Assembly: GCA_013368315.1 (NCBI GenBank) | Contig: JAACJM010000105.1 | Span: forward strand, 62,001 to 126,000 | DNA from: Tetrapyrgos nigripes | Taxonomy: Eukaryota > Basidiomycota > Agaricomycetes > Agaricales > Campanellaceae | Direction: 5' to 3' | Length of the DNA: 64,000 nucleotides | Part shown: piece after piece, positions 56,718-64,000 of the stretch | Numbering within the stretch: the stretch's first letter is position 1 | Layout of the letters: every line of letters begins with the position of its first letter | Translations under genes and position numbers: made by a program | Notes under the pieces: model-generated | Told to the model about the DNA's origin: nothing | What the model saw: the letters and a program-made list of their open reading frames with translations, nothing else | Databases searched by the model: none

Positions 56718-58499
56718 ATGCCCTCCTCTCCTTCAGACCCACCCCCTTCATATTCCTCACAACCGCCCAAAGACTCGAATCATCATCACCGCCGTCATCA
56801 TCACGACAAACGCTCCAGCAAAGACTCTAATTTATCCCGTGACGACAACGACGACGCGACCAGTGGTGTCAGGCAGAACAACTCCACTTCGCCTTCTTCT
56901 GGCTCAAAACGCCATTCGGATCCGCATGAAAAGCACCACTCCGGAGAGAAGAAGATGTTCAGTCACGACGAGATACTCTCTCTTGCTCGTCAAGGGATGC
57001 CTCGCTCAAAGTTTGGGCCAGAGTTTTTGAAGAGGTTGGAAATGCAGGACTTGCATTCTTCTTCGCTCAAGGGAATGCCCAAATTCAGAGTGATAACTGG
57101 GGCTGAGGCTGCAAAGATGTATAATGATGCTATTCGGTGAGTCTTCGCTACTCTTGTCTCATTTGCTCTACCAGTCCATTCCGCAAAAAAATTTCGTCTC
57201 TCGTTGTTCTCGTATCTAATCAAACCACTCAATTTTCTTCTGAATAGTCGAGAAGATCACGAAGACCATGAATCCCGGTCCCATGACCGTCATTCAGACT
57301 CTAAACACGGACCCGTCCCCTACCATAACCATGACCATAATGCAGTTGTATTCGCCTTTCCTGGTCGAGAGGCAGGGAGCAAAATTGTCGACTACTACAT
57401 GACATGGAAAGGAAAGACGGTATGTCCCTTCCGTCATCTTACTAGGATCACGGTTCCTGACCAGCTCCACTTTCATATTTTTTCTCTCCCGTTTCTATGT
57501 TCTTGCTCCTTCACATGTTGCTCCGCTCGTGATCCGTTCCTGGACCTTCATATCTTTCATTTGCATCTGTTTTCCGGGACCACTATCTTCTCCACCACTT
57601 TACGTGTCGCGTTTGTTCGTTCCTGGCTCTGGGAATGTAACTGTACTGGTGGTTCTCATCTTTTCCTGGGTGCTTCAATGGTCATCCGACCTTATTCTTC
57701 GCGTTTCGTTCCTAACCTGCGCCTCATAATCTACTGCATAATGCGCATATACCCATCTCAACAACCCTTATCCTCATGCCCGGACCAACGCAATAGCCCA
57801 CTCAACGCCTCAAAGGCCGTCGTCGACGACGCGATATGCTCGACGAAGAATTCAAAAAGGTGGTTGAAGGCTTGGAGAATCGGTATACAGAAGAGAAGAG
57901 ACAGTCGATATTGGGACCAGCACAAGCCGAGTCGAGTACAGCACAGGGACATAGCCATGGACATGGTCATAAACACGGACATGGTGGCCAGAGATCGAGG
58001 TCGGCTGGAGAGATACCGACGGTTGAGAGGGTTGATGACAAGGGCAAGGACCAGAAGAAACGACCGGAACCATCTACGATGCATTCAGCGCCTTCTGTGG
58101 TTCAGCAACAGAAGAAGGGTGCGTCCGAGATTCCTGAAATATTTCATGCGGATTCTGAGGGAGAGGATGAGGATGAGGAGAATAGAGGTGAAATTTTTTT
58201 CATGCTTTTGTCCTTGGGTTGAAGTGATCGCTAACCATACATATTGTGCTTTTCATCTAGATACACTTGGCCCTCTCGCAATACCCGCTCGTCCTGTACT
58301 GACGAGCAGAGAAAGCAGCTCCAGCGTAACGTCTCTGCCATATCTGGGTATGATTAGGGGAGTACCCTTGGGAAACAGACGTGAGTGTTCTGCTTCTCGT
58401 GTCTACTTGCATTGCCTCTTTCTTTTTTTTTTTTTTTTTTGGCTGGAGACAGAGATAAGTGGAGTGCTTGCGTATAATGGTATCTTCTACTGGTGTTGA
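56718..58499 (+). CDS. Unrecognised His/Ser/Asp-rich, mostly disordered protein (382 aa)
   Basis: Exons are 56718-57136, 57248-57419, 57797-58187, 58261-58380 and 58453-58499; the sum is 383 codons with the stop. The N-terminus is Pro/Ser-rich followed by HHHRRHHH-type and KRSSKDS segments. Two more ordered segments follow: FSHDEILSLARQGMPRSKFG...EFLKRLEM and FRVITGAEAAKMYNDAIR, then AVVFAFPGREAGSKIVDYYMTWKGKT. A second His-rich cluster (GHSHGHGHKHGHG) and an acidic stretch (EGEDEDEEN) lie in exon 3. There is no signal peptide or membrane helix. I recognise no family. His clusters could bind metal; that is speculation. Intron 2 (376 bp) is long and T-rich and might hide a small exon. Intron 4 contains an 18-base T run. 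The C-terminal exon is the least certain. Confidence 0.6.
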
Positions 58500-58763
58500 A
58501 ATGACAGTTGGAAACGTGGTACCTGAGGTATTTGACAGCAGAAGTCTACACAAGCTTTATGCGGTCTAGCTGTAGCTGACTCGTGTTTTGGGTTGTACTG
58601 GACGCGTCAGCCCCCAGCCGTTGTTGGGTTTCGATAAAATCTGCGATGCCTTTTATCTCTTTCTTCGTTCTCCCCTTCGCTTTCATCCATCTTTCACTTG
58701 TTGCCTGCTAGAGTTTTTGTTTTGCATGTACTCACACTTGCGTTTATAGTTCCGCTCACAGTC

Positions 58764-60467
58764 ATGAATCCCGACCCTGCATCGTGAGTGCTTGCCTTCA
58801 AAATCTGACCCTTTCTTCTGAAGGCTAATTACGCTTAACTTGACAGAACCGACTCTCGTCGCACCTCAGTTGCTAGTGCTGCCTTTACTTGGGCCAATGC
58901 GAACAAGAAGGATGAATATCATGTACCCGTTGTCTCAGGTTCACCGCTGAAAAACCCACCGGGTCTCTCCGCCATTGAAGAAGGCTTTGACATTCTCGAG
59001 GATACTCATAGTGAAGAAGAGGATGGAAAATCCGTCTTGACATCGTTGTTTTCTAGGAAAGGCGGTAAAGTGAGGTAGGTTAAATTTTCGTTTCCATCAG
59101 TGCATTTGTCGTCTGTGCCTCGGTTGACGCTGACATACTCTTAACATAGACGATCTAAACGCTCTAAACCCCTTGATGACTCAAGCTCGACTTCGACTTC
59201 GCAATCTTATGATTCCCGCAGTCTCTCGGGAAATTCCAGTTCTTCACGCGGCTCTCACGGAGATAACGAAGAAATCCTCATTGTTCTCATGGACGAGCAA
59301 GATCCCAACCTCAAAGATGCCAAACCTCCCGAAGTACGTGTTGGCGATGTTAAATTATCAAGGAAATCGTCCACGAAGCCGCCTTCAAGAAAGGTGTCTG
59401 CGAGAGGTTCTCCATGGGACGGTCCAGCTGCTACTGCTCCATCTGCGACATTGGGGTTGATAGACACCAAAGTACCCCCCCAGAGGAATTCCTCAAGCGC
59501 ATCTCACTACAAGTATTCACCCAAACATTCTCCATATTCGCATCATCATTCTTCTCACTCGTCTTATTCATCGTTGGTGGGAGACGATGAGATTGGGGAT
59601 AGTTCGAGTTGGGATACGGAGGAGAGTGATGATGAGGATTACAAGGGAAGAGATCGAGATTCGCGTGTTTTCCAAGTGGGTTTGAAAACCGCGTTGGAGG
59701 CTCTACGGTTCAACTCCAATCGGCATGCCAAGACTCCTTCACCCAGAAGAACACCCTCAGGTGGGGCTACCGGTTTACCTCCAGTGGCTCCAATCAACTT
59801 CAATCCAGGAACAACAGTCGTAACTCCGATTACGCCTCCGTATGCTGTTCCAGGTCTTGCTCGTTTGGCTTCGCAACATGCTTCACCATATGTGAACCAT
59901 AACGCCAATCAGATTCATCCTCATCCTCATCCAGTGACGCAACCTTCTCCAGCGGGTAGTTATGGGCTTGCAGCGTTATATGCGAGTCCTTATCCTGCAC
60001 AATCTATATCCCATCTTCCTCCTCAGAGTCAGACTCACACACCTATGGTGCAGACGCTACCACTTGTACAAGGGCCAGCGCCAGGGCAAGGTCAATCTCC
60101 ATATGTCCAGCCCTATGTTGCTATGCCTCTCGATCATATGTCCAGTCATGGAACACCTCTTAATCCAGCTGGACTTGCTCTCCATCCTACCCCTCATCAC
60201 ACTCCCCATCACACTCCTGCAACAGCTGCCGCCCTTTTAGCCTCGACATATACAAGTCCCTATGTAAACCCAGCTCAACTCCCTGTGGCGGCTCCTGGTG
60301 GACTGACGATGTCCAACACAACAACTGCGTATGTCAGTCAATATGGGACACCTGCCAGTCGACCTTCAGTCTCGTTGTATGGAGGCTCGGTACATGGGAC
60401 ACCGTACAATTCGGGAGCGGGTCAACAATTGTATCCTGCGAGTCCGTATGTTAGGACTGGGGTGTAA
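58764..60467 (+). CDS. Unrecognised Ser/Pro/His-rich disordered protein (521 aa)
   Basis: Exons are 58764-58783, 58847-59074 and 59150-60467, with GT-AG introns of 63 and 75 bp; the sum is 522 codons with the stop. The protein opens MNPDPASTDSRRTSVASAAF and carries a short ordered-looking segment FTWANANKKDEYHVPVVSG, an acidic stretch (LEDTHSEEEDG) and a helical segment SRVFQVGLKTALEALRFNS. The second half is a long tail rich in Pro, Ser, Tyr, His and Gly with repeated SPYV motifs (ASPYVN, TSPYVN, QSPYVQ, ASPYVR). No domain is recognisable. It lies 264 bp downstream of another disordered protein gene on the same strand. Alternative: both could be parts of one transcript, but each has a good start, stop and phase. 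Confidence 0.7.
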
Positions 60468-61620
60468 TTTGTTTTTTTTTTATGGTTCATTTATCCGGTT
60501 GTCCTTGCAATTCTCGTCCCCCTTATTTTTTCACCTATATTTCTTTTTTTGCTACATGAAGACATCATCATATATTGATATCCATATCGACAACGACATT
60601 TGCAGCATCCTCAAATCCATGTCATTCAATCAAACCAAACTATAGCAAAAGTTCTCTGTATCTCGCATCGGCCTGACGCGCTCGCACATATGATCTGCAT
60701 ATCTACAAACGTATTGGTGTTCTTGACGGACGATACACCACACCGCATCGCACATACATACATCATCAAACTGTATCCTATACTCCCCGCTTCGAGTTTT
60801 GGACGTTGTTGCATTCTTTTTATTGAAATGGGTTTCTGTTCTTTCTCGGTCCCAAGCTCTAGGAGTGAGCTGGAATTGAAAGAGGTGGATCTGCTTTTTG
60901 TTTTATTTTTTTTTTTCCTTTTTGTTTTGCTTCTTTGCTTTTGTTACCTTCCGTTTCATCGTCATCACAATCCTCTGCCCGCTATCGTTATCCTTACTAT
61001 CTCGCATCCTCGACATACAACATCCTACTACATACTGTTTTACTTAGTGCTATACCTGGATCCTCCTCCACCTCGGTTCTGATCCTCTACATAGAGTTTT
61101 CTCTTCCTTCTTAAATTCTTCCTCTTCTTTGTTTTGTCCTTTACGGGTTTTCTGCGTAATTTATTTTTATGTTGGGACTGTCTGGTGTTTACATATGCTA
61201 GCATTGATCATGACCTGGGTTTAGTATACTCTACCTACTACGCTAGTAGGCCAGTACATACATACTTATACGCACATACATGCATACATACTTGCCATTA
61301 CTTGCCATTTCCTATATCCTGATACATACTGTACATACCTCGAATATGAATGAATATGCATGTGTAAATTCTACAAACTCACAAAGACGACCTAGTAGCA
61401 AGTGCAAAACAGATAGCAAAGCAGATAGTACAAAACCCGAACAAAAAACGGCTTGTGAAATTTTACTACATCTCGAAAAGAGCAATCAACGACCCGAAAA
61501 AGCTATTTCATCTCCAGCTAACTTTCCACCCTTTCCCCATCGCATTCCCCAGGTCCAGTAACTCCAGTTCGCGCTATAATCATCCTCCGGAGTCCGCGTC
61601 ACTATACCGTGACGCATCCT
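60468..61620. other. Intergenic
   Basis: 3' flank of the disordered-protein gene, with T-rich tracts (60471-60480, 60907-60916). Open frames here (60600-61082 and others) are low-complexity and unsupported. Confidence 0.5.
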
Positions 61621-61979
61621 CTAGGTAGCTATGTCGATTTCCATGACACCAGAGAGAACTAATCCAAGTCCGCCGATGAACTAGTACGGCCCAACCATAG
61701 TGACTAAAGACGTCGCATCAGCACCACCCCACTGCATGAGATAGGCCGCTGTCGGAGTAAGAGACAAGAGATGCGAAATGATGCCTATAGCCGTGGGATT
61801 GCCAAACCTCATCGTAAGACTTGAAGGCGCTCGGTCTCGAGGTTGCAAAAAAAGTTGCTCATATTGTTCAGGAGAGAGCTGGATAGGTGGACGGTAGTGA
61901 GTACTGTGACTGTTCTCGAGGTGCTGAATGGTCCTTTTTCGATGTCGTTGACGTTGTTGCCTGAAGTAGATGTGGACAT
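61621..61979 (-). pseudogene. GPR1/FUN34/YaaH (ATO) acetate transporter remnant
   Basis: Translation on the minus strand gives MSTSTSGNNVNDIEKG (from 61979). A frame change follows to RPPIQLSPEQYEQLFLQPRDRAPSSL and the family signature MRFGNPTAIGIISHLLSLTP, then a second helix start VTMVGPY, an in-frame TAG at about 61681-61683, and FIGGLGLVLSGVMEI before a final stop. Intact members have six membrane helices and about 250-300 aa; here only the N-terminal tail, helix 1 and part of helix 2 remain. One frameshift, one nonsense codon and a missing C-terminal two thirds make it a dead fragment. Confidence 0.85.
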
Positions 61980-64000
61980 GGTGGAGGATAACCAAATGGT
62001 AAAGACTAAGAAAGAAATGGCGCTGAGGATTTTATGGGTGCATCTTTGTTTCAGTCTTTGTATCGAGGCTATGGTCATGAGATGGAGGCTTCGCCACTAA
62101 AGGATCAGCAGACGCAACAAGCGCGAATGGAGACTCTTCTGCACCCTCAGCATGACATGGTCAGAGGCTTGAAAATAAGCCACGGGACGAAGGAGCATTT
62201 TTGCTTCCGCAGGAAAATGAAGCTGCTTTGATGAGAGGGTACACGCTCAGATGAGTAATTTTGGTCGTGCATACAGGGTGATGAACATACTAAGACCCTT
62301 CTGCAATATTCTCTTGCCAAAGAACCAAGTCCGGCTATAAAATCCTGGTCTAAAGCTTTCAACTCTTTGCAAGACTCGATAGTTGCTCGATAGCTTCGTT
62401 CCCGTGTTTTCGTTCTTCGCATTTCAAATCCAGTGCTCCACTTCATTCAAGGGTACTGGGGAACTCGGACGACGGACAATGACTTGATATTCAACGGTTT
62501 GTCATTTCCCGAGTTCAGGCTCAGAACTGAGGATCTATTGCAAGATTCGGATAAGTCTGGGCCTTCCCTTCAAAAAGTACTATATCAGTAGACTGTAGCC
62601 CCCGGATTGCAAGAGGAGATTACCGTTCAGAATGCCTACGCATGCACAGGGCTCCATAGTACGAGGCTCTGTGTGGAGCTGGGCATTGGCTTGAGTTACT
62701 TAGTGGCAGTATGAGAAGATTAATGCACGGAATGTCCCGGAAGCAATTACCAACGTCTATGGCCCTCAGGAACCATCCTTTTCAGTACTCGTCAACAAAT
62801 ATCTATTTGTAAACATTGTAAACAAATGTCCAAATAGCCGTAATATTAATATTCGCGCTTTTCTTTTGGTTCAGGATTTCGTCCAACATTTTCAACCAAG
62901 TTGTACCCGTCGAACATCTATAGGATTTTGGACGACGTTCGCACGATTACCAATGTAAACGGAACCTCTAGTCCCCGCCTACCACGTCCCTGCCATCCAC
63001 TCAGTTCATTCAGCATTGATTTACTAGCCTTGTCTAAATCTACTTAGAAGCGACTCAGAAGCAAGAGGTATCCCATATCGCACAGATTCTGGTCGTCCAC
63101 ATCAAAGAGCTCCTCATCATGACTGGCATGCATTGGTATTGATATTGGGAAGGCGTCTCTAATCGATTTAAAGCAGGCCAGATCCGTTGCGCAGAGCTCG
63201 ACTTTTACTGACATTGGAATTTAGGCCGTAGTCTTCAACCCTGCGAGCTACCTTGGTTCCTAGGTTGGCAAGCAAAGCAGACTAAAATTTCCCAAGTTTC
63301 CGAGCCTGTATGGATGCCTACCAAATGCCTACCGCACATAACAAAACCGAGCGGCCCAAGAATTGAAATTTTTTCAGTCCTCAAACACGAATGGCGGCGA
63401 CTAGTCAACTGTATCTTCTTCAAGAGCGGCATTTTGGATAGTAGCTATTTTTGTACTCAATGTAGCTTCAGGTGAGGGCGTTCATTCGTCCATTCGTGAT
63501 CTTGGTGGAGTTGTCAGATTTAGAATTGAGACTCTTTCGACGTGATTACTATCTCCTACTTTGTCGATTAGGATGGCCTTCCTTTCAGACTCAAGTCTTT
63601 TCTTGGAGGCTGCTGCACGAACTTCAAAAGACATCAAGCGTCAACGACCTTTGCAACTTTGCAACTCTACCGTGTCTATTTATGTCGCAGTGCCAAAACC
63701 CAACTCTTCCCCGGAGGCTGGCCCCCGCGACGTCAGGGGTACCTGATTCGGTCCTATGTCGCCTTCATTTCCCGCTATAGTGATGCTGATATAACGAGAA
63801 AATGCTATGCGATGGTATACGGAACTCGTCCAGGTAGAACGGGAACGTCTAGGATCCAGAACGCTTTGACAGTATATCCTTCAGGCCTGACATTTATTCC
63901 GCTCGCCCCTTTTGCACAAATGGAGTCCGTCCAGCATAAAAGGAGACGGTTCAGCTCGTTGGAGTCCCATCTTCTGACCGTCTAAATCCTCAAAGAATGT
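61980..64000. other. Gene-poor right end
   Basis: Open frames at 62446-62147 (-), 63432-63235 (-), 63472-63780 (+) and 63659-63985 (+) show no recognisable motif or convincing splice linkage. I support no gene here; an exon of a gene beyond the edge cannot be excluded. Confidence 0.45.

Noticed and set aside
60600..61082. 160-codon plus-strand frame after the SPYV-repeat protein
   Set aside because: Phe/Leu-rich translation of T-rich 3' flanking DNA; no splice or start context.
1..64000. A novel defence-like or mobile system
   Set aside because: I looked for reverse transcriptase, integrase, transposase, NLR, CRISPR-like arrays and phage genes and found none that hold up.

Overview
This is a eukaryotic window from a filamentous basidiomycete, most likely an Agaricomycete (mushroom-forming fungus). 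Nearly every real gene is cut by GT-AG introns of about 48-75 bp with CTRAY-type branch sites. Two copies of the Agaricomycete-type DUF6535 membrane protein are present. The other families (Tri5-like terpene synthase, class IV chitin synthase, ENA-type P-ATPase, ROT1, WHI2, tannase/feruloyl esterases) all fit. I rebuilt exons by hand from splice signals and checked that the summed exon lengths divide by three. Products are assigned from remembered family motifs, not from a search.

Layout. 1-2731 (-): 5' part of a large disordered protein that runs off the left edge and carries a 3 x 58-residue internal repeat. 2.7-10.0 kb: gene-poor, with decayed tandem repeats and one possible small inverted-repeat element. 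10.0-11.1 kb (+): Tri5-type sesquiterpene synthase with a GC-AG intron. 11.6-12.7 kb: wrecked RecQ-like helicase. 14.5-15.3 kb (+): 190-aa unrecognised gene. 15.8 kb (-): tRNA-Cys. 16.4-17.9 kb (+): family-16 methyltransferase. 18.3-21.3 kb and 28.3-31.3 kb (both -): two DUF6535 paralogues, each broken by frameshifts at different places. They flank an ENA-type cation P-ATPase (22.0-26.0 kb, +) and a palmitoyl-protein thioesterase (26.2-27.6 kb, +).

31.8-39.0 kb is a compact housekeeping stretch: MINDY deubiquitinase with a C-terminal CaaX box (-), GT25 glycosyltransferase (+), ROT1 ER chaperone (-), NatB catalytic subunit (+), tRNA-Gly (+) and an AYR1-like short-chain reductase (-). 39.4-44.5 kb (-): two secreted tannase/feruloyl esterases in tandem, identical in length (554 aa), intron number and catalytic residues. 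47.1-51.7 kb (+): class IV chitin synthase. 52.5-54.1 kb (+): WHI2-like BTB protein with a one-base frameshift in an A-run. 56.7-60.5 kb (+): two adjacent unrecognised, mostly disordered proteins. 61.6-62.0 kb (-): wreck of a GPR1/FUN34/YaaH acetate transporter. The last 2 kb holds nothing I can support.

I see no operon-like system and no CRISPR, prophage or intact transposon. Several genes relate to the cell surface and secretion (chitin synthase, ROT1, GT25, the esterases), but this is not evidence of a functional cluster. The most interesting signals are the CaaX-bearing MINDY enzyme, the doubly broken DUF6535 pair, the stop-codon run inside the ENA ATPase, the solitary terpene synthase and the tandem esterases.
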